A stretch of 64,000 nucleotides of DNA from Janthinobacterium sp. FW305-129 (GCF_020858115.1 NZ_JACYMM010000003.1:62001-126000); one strand, 5' to 3'. Positions 55,529 to 63,790 are shown, counted from the stretch's first letter. Notes: generated by a model not told the origin, from the letters alone. Translations and numbers: made by a program.

Positions 55529-55543
55529 GCAAACCGTGTGCCA
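55529..55543 (-). promoter_or_regulatory. Sigma-54 (-24/-12) promoter of nirK-ytfE-norB
   Basis: On the minus strand TGGCACACGGTTTGC matches TGGCAC-N5-TTGC, with GG and GC 10 bases apart. It lies 46 bases upstream of nirK and downstream of IHF and NorR-type sites. Confidence 0.9.
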
Positions 55544-55559
55544 GGAAAAACTTGTTTTA

Positions 55560-55572
55560 AATCAATGATTTG
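55560..55572. promoter_or_regulatory. IHF-type site between enhancer and promoter
   Basis: AATCAATGATTTG is a perfect match to WATCAANNNNTTR, located between the NorR-type sites and the sigma-54 promoter, where IHF bends DNA in such promoters. An overlapping 9-of-10 match to the FNR consensus (TTGTT-N4-ATCAA, 55552-55565) could be an alternative use of the same bases. Confidence 0.65.
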
Positions 55573-55581
55573 AAAAATGCA

Positions 55582-55639
55582 GGGTCGGTATGACCCTTTT
55601 CAAGCGTGGTCCGTTGTACCCTGCATGGTACTTATGACC
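55582..55639. promoter_or_regulatory. Three NorR-type enhancer sites (GT-N7-AC)
   Basis: GGTCGGTATGACC (55583-55595), GGTCCGTTGTACC (55608-55620) and GGTACTTATGACC (55627-55639) each fit the GT-N7-AC core of NorR sites. Three sites is the number known upstream of norVW in E. coli. The third overlaps the norR start codon, so NorR may also regulate itself. Confidence 0.85.
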
Positions 55640-57193
55640 ACCACCGCCATCCACCTGCTGCTGCTCACCGACCTGGTCGCCGACCTGCCCGTGGCCGTGC
55701 GCCTGCAGCGCCTGGTCGGCAGCCTGCGCGCGCACTTCGGCTGCGAGGCCGTGGCCTTGCTCAAGCTCGATGGCGAGCACCTGCGCCCCGTGGCGATGGC
55801 CGGCCTGGCCAGCGACGCGCTGGGACGCCGCTTCGCCGTCGCCGACCATCCGCGCCTGGCCGCCATCCTGCAGCGGCGCGGCGTGCTGTGCTTCCATCAC
55901 GACAGCTCCCTGCCCGATCCCTACGACGGCCTGATCGCCGAGCGGGCCGGCGAACCGCTGCCCGTGCACGACTGCATGGGCATGGCGCTGGACCTGGAAG
56001 GCGAACGCTGGGGCGTGATCACGCTCGACGCGCTGCGGGTGGGCACCTTCGACGGGCAGGCGCAGCGCGACCTGGGCGAGCTGGCCTGCGCCATCGAGGC
56101 GGCCGTGCGCGTCACGCGTCTGGAGACGGAAATCCGCGCCCTGCGCCTGTCGGGCGGCGCCATGCTGGCCGATGCGCAGGCGCCGCGCGAGGAACACGAT
56201 TTCGTCGGCCAGAGCAGCGCCATCACGCACTTGCTGCACGAATTGCAGGTGGTCGCCGATTCCGAGCTGCCCGTGCTGCTGCTGGGAGAGACGGGCGTGG
56301 GCAAGGAATTGTGCGCGCACCGCCTGCATCGGCTATCGCGTCGCGCCGGCAAGCCATTGATCCACGTCAATTGCGCGGCCTTGCCGGAATCGCTGGCCGA
56401 GAGCGAATTGTTCGGCCATGTGCGCGGCGCGTTTTCCGGCGCCGTCAGCGACCGGCCCGGCCGTTTCGAGGCGGCCGAAGGGGGCACCCTGTTTCTCGAT
56501 GAAGTGGGGGAATTGCCGCTGTCGATACAGGCCAAGCTGCTGCGCACCTTGCAAAATGGCGAAATCCAGCGCCTGGGCGCGGACCGGCCCCGCCGGGTCA
56601 ACGTGCGCGTGATCGCCGCCACCAACCGCAGCCTGCGCGAACATGTGCGCGACGGCTCGTTCCGTGCCGATCTGTACCACCGTTTATCCGTGTATCCCGT
56701 GCCGATTCCGCCCCTGCGCGAGCGAGGCAATGACGTGCTGCTGCTGGCCGGCGGTTTCCTGGAACTGAACCGCGCGCGCCTGGGCCTGCGCAGCCTGCGC
56801 CTGTCCGCCGCGGCGGAAAACGCCTTGTGCCACTACCGCTGGCCGGGCAATGTGCGCGAACTGGAACATGTGATCAGCCGGGCCGCGCTGAAAGCCGTGA
56901 TCCGCGGCGCGGACCGCAAGGACATCGTGACCCTGGAAACGGATATGCTCGACCTCGATGCGCTGGAAGCGCCGGCCAGTACGGACGCGCTGCTGCCGGC
57001 GCCGGCCGCGTGCGGCACGCCGGCGGCGCCGCTGCTATCGATGCATCAGATCGTCGAAGCGAGCCAGCGCCAGGCCATCCGGCAAGCGCTGGCGTTACAT
57101 CAGGATAACTGGGCCGCCGCGGCGCGGCAACTGGGACTCGACGCCAGCAATTTGCACAAGCTGGCGCGCCGGGTCGGACTGAAGAACACCTAA
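55634..57193 (+). CDS. norR: NO-sensing sigma-54-dependent activator NorR
   Basis: A 519-residue regulator. The N-terminal GAF domain (about 15-175) resembles NorR, with the NO-iron ligand region 'LPDPYDGLIAERAGEPLPVHDCMG' (Asp and Cys) and 'VITLDALRVGTFD'. The AAA+ domain has 'GETGVGKE', the loop GAFSGA instead of GAFTGA, and 'LFLDEVGELPLSIQAKLL'. The Fis-type helix-turn-helix is C-terminal ('DNWAAAARQLGLDASNLHKLARRVGL'). In E. coli NO binding to the GAF iron lifts repression of the ATPase. ATG 55634 aligns with E. coli NorR, though no Shine-Dalgarno is visible; ATG 55625 is possible. It is divergent from nirK. Confidence 0.94.
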   Translation: MTTTAIHLLLLTDLVADLPVAVRLQRLVGSLRAHFGCEAVALLKLDGEHLRPVAMAGLASDALGRRFAVADHPRLAAILQRRGVLCFHHDSSLPDPYDGLIAERAGEPLPVHDCMGMALDLEGERWGVITLDALRVGTFDGQAQRDLGELACAIEAAVRVTRLETEIRALRLSGGAMLADAQAPREEHDFVGQSSAITHLLHELQVVADSELPVLLLGETGVGKELCAHRLHRLSRRAGKPLIHVNCAALPESLAESELFGHVRGAFSGAVSDRPGRFEAAEGGTLFLDEVGELPLSIQAKLLRTLQNGEIQRLGADRPRRVNVRVIAATNRSLREHVRDGSFRADLYHRLSVYPVPIPPLRERGNDVLLLAGGFLELNRARLGLRSLRLSAAAENALCHYRWPGNVRELEHVISRAALKAVIRGADRKDIVTLETDMLDLDALEAPASTDALLPAPAACGTPAAPLLSMHQIVEASQRQAIRQALALHQDNWAAAARQLGLDASNLHKLARRVGLKNT

Positions 57194-57303
57194 CCAAACC
57201 TACTGCGCGTCGGTATAGGCAACCTGCGATGCTCACTGTGCTTCAGCACAGTTCCGCGTCTCGGCCGCCTCTCCCTTCCGCTCGCTACGGTTTTGTCAGG
57301 TGT
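57186..57303. repeat. Structured intergenic element, copy 2 (downstream of norR)
   Basis: Outer arms ACACCTAACCAAACC (57186-57200) and GGTTTTGTCAGGTGT (57289-57303) pair with two mismatches; the left arm contains the norR stop codon. The core 'CTGCGCGTCGGTATAGGC', 'TGCGATGCTC', hairpin ACTGTGCT-TC-AGCACAGT and 'CCTCTCCCTTCCGCTCGC' is shared with the copy at 63564 and, more distantly, with 44274. The hairpin arms differ from the other copies but stay complementary. Confidence 0.85.
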
Positions 57304-57333
57304 CAGAACAACCAATCAATCCGGCGCTAAAAC

Positions 57334-57675
57334 TCAGCGGTGGGTCACAAGTGTGGTCGGCAGGCTGTGCAGGTAAGCGGCCAGATCCTTGATGTCCTGG
57401 TTGCTCAGCGGTTTCACCTGGCCCGTCATGATGGCGTTGTTGCGGCCGTTGGCCTTGTCGCCCCGTTTATACGCCGTCAAGGCGTGTTCCAGGTAATCCC
57501 TGTGCTGGCCCGCCAGCTTCGGGTAGGACGGGTCGATGGGCGAACCGTAATCCTTGCCGTGGCAGGTGGCGCAGCTGTATTTTTCGGCCAGGGCCTTGCC
57601 CGTGTTGATATTGCCGGCGGCGCTGGCGGAAAACGAGACGGTGGCGCAAACGAGGGCGGCGAGTAATTTTGTCAT
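57334..57675 (-). CDS. Small soluble c-type cytochrome
   Basis: A 113-residue secreted monoheme cytochrome c. A signal peptide of about 20 residues (LAALVCATVSFSASA) is followed by the heme site CATCH (C35, C38, H39), and the distal Met lies in 'RNNAIMTGQVKPLSNQDI'. Class I, cytochrome c553-like. It lies 11 bases downstream of another small cytochrome c gene and next to the nir-nor module, so it may donate electrons to NirK or carry them to an oxidase; the partner is not shown. The convergent norR gene and element copy 2 end just before it. Confidence 0.9.
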   Translation of the reverse strand: MTKLLAALVCATVSFSASAAGNINTGKALAEKYSCATCHGKDYGSPIDPSYPKLAGQHRDYLEHALTAYKRGDKANGRNNAIMTGQVKPLSNQDIKDLAAYLHSLPTTLVTHR

Positions 57676-57686
57676 CTGGCTGGTCC

Positions 57687-58016
57687 TCAGTTCGGCTTGG
57701 CTTGTTGCGCATAATACGCGGCGACATCGGCGATATCCTGGTCAGACAGGCTGCTGGCGATGCCCTTCATGCTGGGGTGCTTGCGGTCGCCCTTCTTGTA
57801 GGCTTGCAGCGCATTCTCGATATATTTTGCCGGCTGGCCGCCGATCATCGGCACCTGGAACACTTCGGGGAAGGTCGCCTTGTAACCGGGGATGCCGTGG
57901 CAGCCGATACACATTTCCACCTTGGCAGGGGCTGCCTTGGCGTTTCCTACAATGTCAGCCGCTGTGACGGCATTTGCTATGCCGGCAAGCACGAGAAGTG
58001 CAAATATTTTTTTCAT
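57687..58016 (-). CDS. Small soluble c-type cytochrome
   Basis: A 109-residue secreted monoheme cytochrome c with a signal peptide (about 1-20, FALLVLAGIANAVTAA) and heme site CIGCH (C36, C39, H40); the distal Met is probably in 'HPSMKGIASSLSDQDI'. Class I, c553-like, similar to the next gene 11 bases downstream, so the pair likely arose by duplication. ATG 58016 is chosen because it begins the signal peptide; longer readings run into AT-rich leader DNA. About 230 bases of promoter region separate it from the divergent MoxR gene. Confidence 0.9.
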   Translation of the reverse strand: MKKIFALLVLAGIANAVTAADIVGNAKAAPAKVEMCIGCHGIPGYKATFPEVFQVPMIGGQPAKYIENALQAYKKGDRKHPSMKGIASSLSDQDIADVAAYYAQQAKPN

Positions 58017-58249
58017 AGTGGCAATGTGAACAAAGGTAATCGGAGAAACGCCAGAGCTGGTTTTTATTGATTTTATGTGTTGACAATTAAGGTTGACAAT
58101 TAATCTGCTGCTTGCCGATTCTAGCCAAGATATTCTTGCAAGTCCACCTATAAAACCCGCATTGTAGGCAGGCAGGCACAGGCCGTCCGCGTGACGCTGC
58201 GCCACAGTTCTGTTTATACTCACCATTTCCCTACTTTGGCAGACCGCTC

Positions 58250-59119
58250 ATGCAAGCACAGCACCCCCAGCAAGGCCAACGCTTCGAAGGTTCCGACAGC
58301 TATGTCGCCACCGCCGACCTGAAACTGGCCGTGAATGCGGCGCTGACCCTGCAACGCCCGCTGCTGATCAAGGGTGAGCCCGGCACGGGCAAGACCATGC
58401 TGGCAGAGGAAGTGGCCGCCGCGCTGAACATGCCGCTGATGCAATGGCATATCAAATCGACCACCAAGGCGCAGCAGGGCCTGTACGAATACGACGCCGT
58501 GTCGCGCCTGCGCGATTCGCAGCTGGGCGACGAGCGCGTGCGCGACATCCAGAACTACATCGTCAAGGGCGTGCTGTGGCAGGCATTCACGGCACCCGAG
58601 CCGGTGGTGCTCCTGATCGATGAAATCGACAAGGCCGACATCGAATTCCCGAACGACCTGCTGCGCGAACTGGACCGCATGGAATTCTATGTCTACGAAA
58701 CGCGCGAAATGGTCACGGCGCGCCATCGTCCGCTGGTCATCATCACCTCGAACAACGAAAAGGAATTGCCGGATGCCTTCCTGCGCCGCTGCTTCTTCCA
58801 TTACATCAAATTCCCGGACAAGGACACGATGGAGCAGATCGTCGCCGTCCACTACCCGCACCTGAAACAGGAATTGCTGGCGCAGGCGCTGCAAACCTTC
58901 TATGAGGTGCGCGACGTGCCGGGCCTGAAGAAAAAGCCGTCGACGTCGGAATTTCTCGACTGGCTCAAGCTCCTGCTGGCCGAAGACATCCCTGCCGAGG
59001 CGCTACGCAGCAAGGATAATAAAGCCGTCGTGCCGCCGCTGCACGGCGCGCTGCTGAAAAACGAGCAGGACGTGCACCTGTTCGAGCGCCTGATGTTCAT
59101 GTCGCGCACCAACCGCTAA
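58250..59119 (+). CDS. MoxR-family AAA+ ATPase
   Basis: A 289-residue AAA+ ATPase of the MoxR group. Walker A is 'GEPGTGKT' (42-49), Walker B 'VVLLIDEIDKADIEFPN', and sensor 1 'IITSNNEKELPDAFLRRCFF'. MoxR ATPases act as chaperones with VWA-domain partners, often in metal-cofactor insertion or maturation of enzyme complexes. The VWA partner is encoded two genes downstream at 59761. Divergent from the small cytochrome genes. The precise client is not known here. Confidence 0.93.
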   Translation: MQAQHPQQGQRFEGSDSYVATADLKLAVNAALTLQRPLLIKGEPGTGKTMLAEEVAAALNMPLMQWHIKSTTKAQQGLYEYDAVSRLRDSQLGDERVRDIQNYIVKGVLWQAFTAPEPVVLLIDEIDKADIEFPNDLLRELDRMEFYVYETREMVTARHRPLVIITSNNEKELPDAFLRRCFFHYIKFPDKDTMEQIVAVHYPHLKQELLAQALQTFYEVRDVPGLKKKPSTSEFLDWLKLLLAEDIPAEALRSKDNKAVVPPLHGALLKNEQDVHLFERLMFMSRTNR

Positions 59120-59128
59120 GGAGCGCCG

Positions 59129-59767
59129 GTGAACGACATCAGCCCGGACAAGGTCTTCGTCCCCCTGGAACTGCACGGCATCCGCCTCGAGGCGCTGGCG
59201 CCGCATCACGCGCCCGGCCTGCGTGCGGCGGCCATGGATGGCGAACTGTGGAATCTGCGCGTCACCTCCGTGCCCGAGCCGGACCAGGTAGATCAGTACA
59301 TTTTCAAGGGCATCGAGATGCGCCCCACGCGCTTCGCCTTTGCCGTCATCGACGCGGCCAGCGGCGAGGTGCTCGGCACCACCAGCTACCACGACGTGGT
59401 GCCAGCCATCGGACGCCTGGAAATCGGCTACACCTGGTACGCGAAGCGCTGCCAGCGCAGCCACGTCAACACCACCTGCAAATTGCTGCTGCTGGCGCAC
59501 GCCTTCGATAACCTCGGATGCGCGCTGGTGGGCCTGCGCACCGACAATTTCAACCACGCCTCGCAAACAGCCATCGAGCGCCTGGGCGCGAAAAAGGATG
59601 GCGTGCTGCGCCACCATGCGCTGCGCCGCGACGGCACCGTGCGCGACACGGTCATGTACAGCATCACGCGCGGCGAGTGGCCGGAAATTGCCGCCCATTT
59701 GCGCTACAAGCTGGCGCAGCGCCCCATCGCCGCACTGCCACGCGCGGGAGAACCCGCGCCATGCTGA
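59129..59767 (+). CDS. GNAT-family N-acetyltransferase
   Basis: A 212-residue acetyltransferase of the RimJ/RimL type. It has 'GEVLGTTSYHDVVPAIGRLEIGYTWYAKRCQRSHVN' (strands 3-4 and acetyl-CoA loop region) and 'LVGLRTDNFNHASQTAIERLGAKKDGVLR', the usual C-terminal pattern. GTG 59129 has AAGGAG 4 bases upstream. It is inserted between the MoxR and VWA genes and overlaps the VWA start by 7 bases (ATGCTGA), so it is co-translated. Its substrate (protein N-terminus, small amine or antibiotic) cannot be told. Confidence 0.9.
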   Translation: MNDISPDKVFVPLELHGIRLEALAPHHAPGLRAAAMDGELWNLRVTSVPEPDQVDQYIFKGIEMRPTRFAFAVIDAASGEVLGTTSYHDVVPAIGRLEIGYTWYAKRCQRSHVNTTCKLLLLAHAFDNLGCALVGLRTDNFNHASQTAIERLGAKKDGVLRHHALRRDGTVRDTVMYSITRGEWPEIAAHLRYKLAQRPIAALPRAGEPAPC

Positions 59768-60930
59768 TCGATTTCTTCTTCACGCTCAAGGATGCGAAGA
59801 TTCCCGTCTCGATCAAGGAATTTCTGACGCTTCTGGAGGCGCTGCAAAAGAACGTCATCGACGCCTCGATGGACGATTTCTACTATCTGGCGCGTTTGAC
59901 CCTGGTCAAGGATGAGGCCCATTTCGACAAGTTCGACCGCGCCTTTGCCCAGTACTTCAAGGGCGTCAACGCGGCTTTCGACACGAACGCGGCGATTCCC
60001 CTCGACTGGCTGCTGAAACGCATGCAGCGTGAGCTGTCCGAAGAGCAAAAGGCGCAGCTGGAGAAATTCGGCTACGACAAGCTGATGGACCGCCTGAACG
60101 AGCTGCTGAAGGAGCAGAAGGAGCGCCACGAGGGCGGCAGCAAGTGGATCGGCACGGGCGGTACCTCGCCGTTCGGCAATGGCGGCACGAACCCGGAAGG
60201 CATCCGCATCGGCGGCAAGGGCGGCAACCGCACGGCCGTGAAAGTGTGGGAAGCGCGCAGCTACAAGGATTACGACGGCGAGCGCGAACTCGGTACGCGC
60301 AACATCAAGGTGGCCTTGCGCCGCCTGCGCAAGTTCGCGCGCGAAGGCGCGGAAGATGAGCTGGCGCTCGACGCCACCATCGCCGCCACGGCCAATAACG
60401 CGGGCTACCTGGACATCAGGATGCGGCCCGAGCGCAAGAACCGCATCAAGGTGCTGATGCTGTTTGATGTGGGCGGCAGCATGGACGACCATATCGAGCG
60501 CACCGAGGAACTGTTTTCGGCGGCGAAGACGGAATTCAAGAACATGGAATTCTTTTACTTCCATAACTGCGTCTACGACTACCTGTGGAAGAACAACCGG
60601 CGCCGCAACGCCGAGCGTTTTCCCACCTGGGACGTGCTGCGCAAATACCCGCCCGACACCAAGCTGATTTTCGTCGGCGACGCCACCATGAGCCCCTACG
60701 AAATCCTGCAGCCGGGCGGCAGCGTCGAATACAACAACGAGGAAGCGGGATCGGCGTGGCTGGCGCGCTTTACCCAGGCGTTCCCGAAATTCATCTGGCT
60801 CAATCCCGAAGCGGAAGGCTTATGGCAGTACCGCCAGTCGATCGGCGTGATGCGGCAGTTGATGAACAACCGCATGTTCCCCCTGTCGATCGACGGGCTG
60901 GAACGGGGCATGCGTCTGCTCAGTAAATAA
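59761..60930 (+). CDS. VWA-domain protein (CoxE-like), partner of the MoxR ATPase
   Basis: A 389-residue protein with a helical N-terminal half (DUF-type CoxE region, 1-215, with a Gly-rich 'GTGGTSPFGNGGTNPEGIRIGG' stretch, split here by glycine repeats) and a C-terminal VWA domain. The MIDAS-type metal site reads 'MLFDVGGSMDDHIER' (DxGxS in place of DxSxS). VWA-MoxR pairs act in chaperone or maturation steps. It is the third gene of the MoxR-GNAT-VWA set. Which enzyme complex it serves is not evident; cytochromes and the nir-nor genes lie upstream. Confidence 0.88.
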   Translation: MLIDFFFTLKDAKIPVSIKEFLTLLEALQKNVIDASMDDFYYLARLTLVKDEAHFDKFDRAFAQYFKGVNAAFDTNAAIPLDWLLKRMQRELSEEQKAQLEKFGYDKLMDRLNELLKEQKERHEGGSKWIGTGGTSPFGNGGTNPEGIRIGGKGGNRTAVKVWEARSYKDYDGERELGTRNIKVALRRLRKFAREGAEDELALDATIAATANNAGYLDIRMRPERKNRIKVLMLFDVGGSMDDHIERTEELFSAAKTEFKNMEFFYFHNCVYDYLWKNNRRRNAERFPTWDVLRKYPPDTKLIFVGDATMSPYEILQPGGSVEYNNEEAGSAWLARFTQAFPKFIWLNPEAEGLWQYRQSIGVMRQLMNNRMFPLSIDGLERGMRLLSK

Positions 60931-61243
60931 AAGCACGCAACAAAAAGTCCATGGCGGCAGGGGGCCGCCATGCCGTACACTGCGACACGGCACTACCGTG
61001 CGGTGCATCTCCGCCGCGGGCGGGTAGCATACGCCGATACCAGCCCTGCCCTACCCTGCTGCATCCCGTGCGCGGCCGCCATGACCGCGACACTGTTCGA
61101 TTGCGCACATCGTGCGCGCCTTCTGCTCCGGTAGAATCGGCGCATCGCTCTGCGCAAACCATGCACCACCGCTGCACCACGCTATTGCTGCGCCAGCCCC
61201 CGTGCTGCCGGCCGGTGCCAGCGCCATTTTCAAAGGAATGAGC
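60931..61243. other. Non-coding gap upstream of the CPA2 antiporter
   Basis: No ORF supported. It contains a palindrome CATGGCGGC/GCCGCCATG (60950-60972) followed on the minus strand by T residues, a possible weak terminator. The antiporter promoter must lie here. Confidence 0.45.
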
Positions 61244-62431
61244 ATGCAAAGTCTGATCTCGATCGCCGCCGACCTGTCCTGGCCGTTCGCCATTACCCTG
61301 GCCTGGGTAGTGGGCGAATTCGGCCACCGCTGGACTGGCCTGCCGCGCATCAGTTTTTACGGCGTGATCGGTTTCGTCCTCGCGCAGACGCAGGTAGGCA
61401 TCCTGCCGCAGACGGACGCCGGCCCCATGCTGGTGCTGGCCGACGTGGCCTTCGGCCTGATCCTGTTCGAGGTGGGCTACCGCATCAACCTGCGCTGGCT
61501 GAAGAACAATCCGTGGATCGCCGTCACGGGCCTGGTCGAATCCCTGCTGACCTTTGCCGTCGTCTACTTCATCGGCATCGAATTCGGCAGCACCTCGATG
61601 ACGGCGCTGCTGCTGGCGTCCCTGGCCATGTCCACCTCGCCGGCCACCATCATGCGCGTCATCAACGAGGAACGCAGCTCGGGCCAGGTCACGGAACGCA
61701 TCGTCCACCTCACCGCCCTGAACTGCGTGCTGGCCGTCTTCACGTTCAACATCATCGTCGGCTTCTGGATGTTCCAGAGCTCCACCGACCTGATCGAGGC
61801 GAGCAGCAGCAGCGCCGCCGTGCTGGCCGCCTCCGTGGCCGCCGGCACCGTCTTTGGCATCGTCGTGCCGGCCATGCTGCGCCGCCTGGGCAACATGGCG
61901 CAAGATGCCACTGTGGCGTTTGCGCTGTCGGTGATGCTGCTCGTCGCCCTGACCTACACCACCAGCCTGTCGCCGCTGCTGGCCACCCTCACCTTCGGCC
62001 TGGTGGCGCGCCACCGCAGGGTCGCCTTCAGCCAGGCGCAGCGCAATTTCGGCGCCATGGGCGAGCTGCTGACGGTGCTGCTGTTCGTGTATGCCGCCTC
62101 GACCCTGGAATGGGCCAGCGTGACGGCGGGCGCGGGCCTGGCCCTGGCCGTCGTCGGCGGACGCCTGCTGACGAAGGTTGCCGGCGTAGCCGCGTTTTCG
62201 CACGTCAGCGGCATTTCCTGGCGCAAGGGCGTGCTGACGGGCGTGGCCCTGACGCCCGTCTCCGTCTTCATCATCCTGCTGCTCGAACACGCGCGCCAGC
62301 ACGGCGTGAACTTCGGCGACGAATTGAACGCCCTGGCCGCCATCACCCTGGGCCTGGAACTGGTCGGCCCCGTGCTGGTGCAGCGCGTGCTGATGCTGGC
62401 CAAAGAAACCCACGAAATCAAGGAGCGCTAA
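61244..62431 (+). CDS. CPA2-family monovalent cation:proton antiporter
   Basis: A 395-residue hydrophobic protein with about 11-12 membrane helices of the Na+/H+ exchanger (KefB/GerN) type. It has 'LADVAFGLILFEVGYRINL' (core helix pattern) and 'LLASLAMSTSPATIMRVINEE', where an Asp is usual but Ser-Pro is found, so ion selectivity is unclear. It lacks a C-terminal TrkA-N nucleotide domain. ATG 61244 is preferred over 61238 because AAGGA lies 6 bases upstream. The YbdK-like gene starts directly after its stop, so the two are coupled. Confidence 0.88.
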   Translation: MQSLISIAADLSWPFAITLAWVVGEFGHRWTGLPRISFYGVIGFVLAQTQVGILPQTDAGPMLVLADVAFGLILFEVGYRINLRWLKNNPWIAVTGLVESLLTFAVVYFIGIEFGSTSMTALLLASLAMSTSPATIMRVINEERSSGQVTERIVHLTALNCVLAVFTFNIIVGFWMFQSSTDLIEASSSSAAVLAASVAAGTVFGIVVPAMLRRLGNMAQDATVAFALSVMLLVALTYTTSLSPLLATLTFGLVARHRRVAFSQAQRNFGAMGELLTVLLFVYAASTLEWASVTAGAGLALAVVGGRLLTKVAGVAAFSHVSGISWRKGVLTGVALTPVSVFIILLLEHARQHGVNFGDELNALAAITLGLELVGPVLVQRVLMLAKETHEIKER

Positions 62432-63562
62432 ATGCCGCTGGAACCCTTTGGCCAATCGGCCGCGCTGACCTTCGGCGTCGAACTCGAACTGCAACTGGTA
62501 AACCTGTCGGACTATGACTTGACGGCCGCCAGCCCCGACCTGCTGCATCTGCTGAACAAGAAACCGTTTCCCGGCAACGTCACGCCGGAAATCACCGAGA
62601 GCATGATCGAGATCAACTCGAGCGTGCACACGCACCATGGCCCCCTGCTGGAGCAGTTGCAGGAAATCCGCGACACCTTGGTCACGGCTGGCGACAAGCT
62701 CAATATCGGCATCGCGGGCGGCGGCACGCACCCGTTCCAGCAATGGTCGTCGCAAAAGATCTTTTCCAAACCCCGCTTCCAGGAGATTTCGGAACTGTAC
62801 GGCTACCTGGCCAAACAGTTCACCATCTTCGGCCAGCACGTGCACATCGGCTGCGCCTCGGGCGACGACGCCATGTTCCTGCTGCATTCGCTGAACCGCT
62901 ACATCCCCCATTTCATCGCCCTGTCGGCGTCCTCGCCCTACGTGCAGGGCCGCGACACCCTGTTCGATTCGGCCCGTTTGAATTCCGTGTTCGCGTTTCC
63001 CATGAGCGGACGCGCGCCGTTTACGCTGAGCTGGGACCAGTTCTCCAACGAGTATTTCGCCAAGATGGAGAACACGGGCATCATCAAGAGCATGAAGGAT
63101 TTTTACTGGGACATCCGCCCCAAGCCAGAATTCGGCACCATCGAACTGCGCGTGTGCGACACGCCGCTGACGGTGGAGCGGGCCGCCGCGCTGGCCGCCT
63201 ACCTGCAGGCGCTGTGCCGCTACCTGCTCGAACGCCGCGAAACCCCGCCGGTGGAAGACGATTACCTCGTATATAACTACAACCGCTTCCAGGCCTGCCG
63301 CTTCGGCCTCGATGGCGCCATCACGCATCCGAAAACCTACGAAACGATGTCGCTGCGCGAAGACATCATGACCACCCTGCGCAAAATGGAACCGCACGCC
63401 GAGGCGCTGGGCAGCACGCCGGCCCTGAAACACCTGTCGGACGTGGCCAAGCAGTGGAGCGACGCGCAATACCTGCGCAAGCAGCACAGCCTGCAGGGCA
63501 GCGCCGAGGGCATGGTCGATTCGGCCATCCGATGTTTTCGCGGTGAACCGATGAATTACTGA
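62432..63562 (+). CDS. ybdK: YbdK-family carboxylate-amine (glutamate-cysteine-like) ligase
   Basis: A 376-residue enzyme of the GCS2 family. '[13 protein letters not shown]' is the conserved start of the glutamate-binding fold, '[12 protein letters not shown]', '[11 protein letters not shown]' and 'FGQHVHIG' are metal- and substrate-binding, and '[14 protein letters not shown]' closes the site. YbdK proteins form gamma-glutamyl bonds with weak glutamate-cysteine ligase activity in E. coli; the real substrate is not established. The ATG abuts the stop of the antiporter gene. A structured repeat element lies just after the stop. Confidence 0.92.
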   Translation: MPLEPFGQSAALTFGVELELQLVNLSDYDLTAASPDLLHLLNKKPFPGNVTPEITESMIEINSSVHTHHGPLLEQLQEIRDTLVTAGDKLNIGIAGGGTHPFQQWSSQKIFSKPRFQEISELYGYLAKQFTIFGQHVHIGCASGDDAMFLLHSLNRYIPHFIALSASSPYVQGRDTLFDSARLNSVFAFPMSGRAPFTLSWDQFSNEYFAKMENTGIIKSMKDFYWDIRPKPEFGTIELRVCDTPLTVERAAALAAYLQALCRYLLERRETPPVEDDYLVYNYNRFQACRFGLDGAITHPKTYETMSLREDIMTTLRKMEPHAEALGSTPALKHLSDVAKQWSDAQYLRKQHSLQGSAEGMVDSAIRCFRGEPMNY

Positions 63563-63563
63563 G

Positions 63564-63683
63564 GATGCCTGGCCAAACCTGCTGCGCGTCGGTATAGGCG
63601 GCCTGCGATGCTCACCGTACCTTCGTACGGTTGCGCTTCTTAGCCACCTCTCCCTTCCGCTCGCGACGGTTTTGCCAGTCATC
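63564..63683. repeat. Structured intergenic element, copy 3 (downstream of ybdK)
   Basis: Outer arms GATGCCTGGCCAAACC (63564-63579) and GGTTTTGCCAGTCATC (63668-63683) pair with two mismatches. The core has 'CTGCGCGTCGGTATAGGC', 'TGCGATGCTC', hairpin ACCGTAC-CTTC-GTACGGT and 'CCTCTCCCTTCCGCTCGC', nearly identical to the copy at 57186 outside the stems. It begins 2 bases after the ybdK stop. Confidence 0.85.
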
Positions 63684-63737
63684 GTGATTTTTACCCCAAC
63701 AACGCAACCCAAAAAACCACACCCCGCCTGCCCGTCA

Positions 63738-63767
63738 TTTACAGCCACCTCCCCCGCTTGTTACAAT
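63738..63767 (+). promoter_or_regulatory. Predicted promoter of the second fecI
   Basis: TTTACA (63738-63743) and TACAAT (63762-63767) are 18 bases apart, directly upstream of and overlapping the Fur box. Confidence 0.5.
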
Positions 63768-63790
63768 AAGTGAGAATGATTCTTATTATT
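63766..63790 (+). promoter_or_regulatory. Fur box of the second fecI
   Basis: The AT-rich palindrome around TGAGAATGATTCTTATT fits the 6-1-6 Fur array and overlaps the predicted promoter, so iron should repress this sigma factor gene. Confidence 0.85.

Noticed and set aside
55552-55565. FNR/Anr site (TTGTT-N4-ATCAA)
   Set aside because: The same bases give a perfect IHF consensus at the place IHF would act, and the promoter is sigma-54 type; FNR control is possible but less supported.
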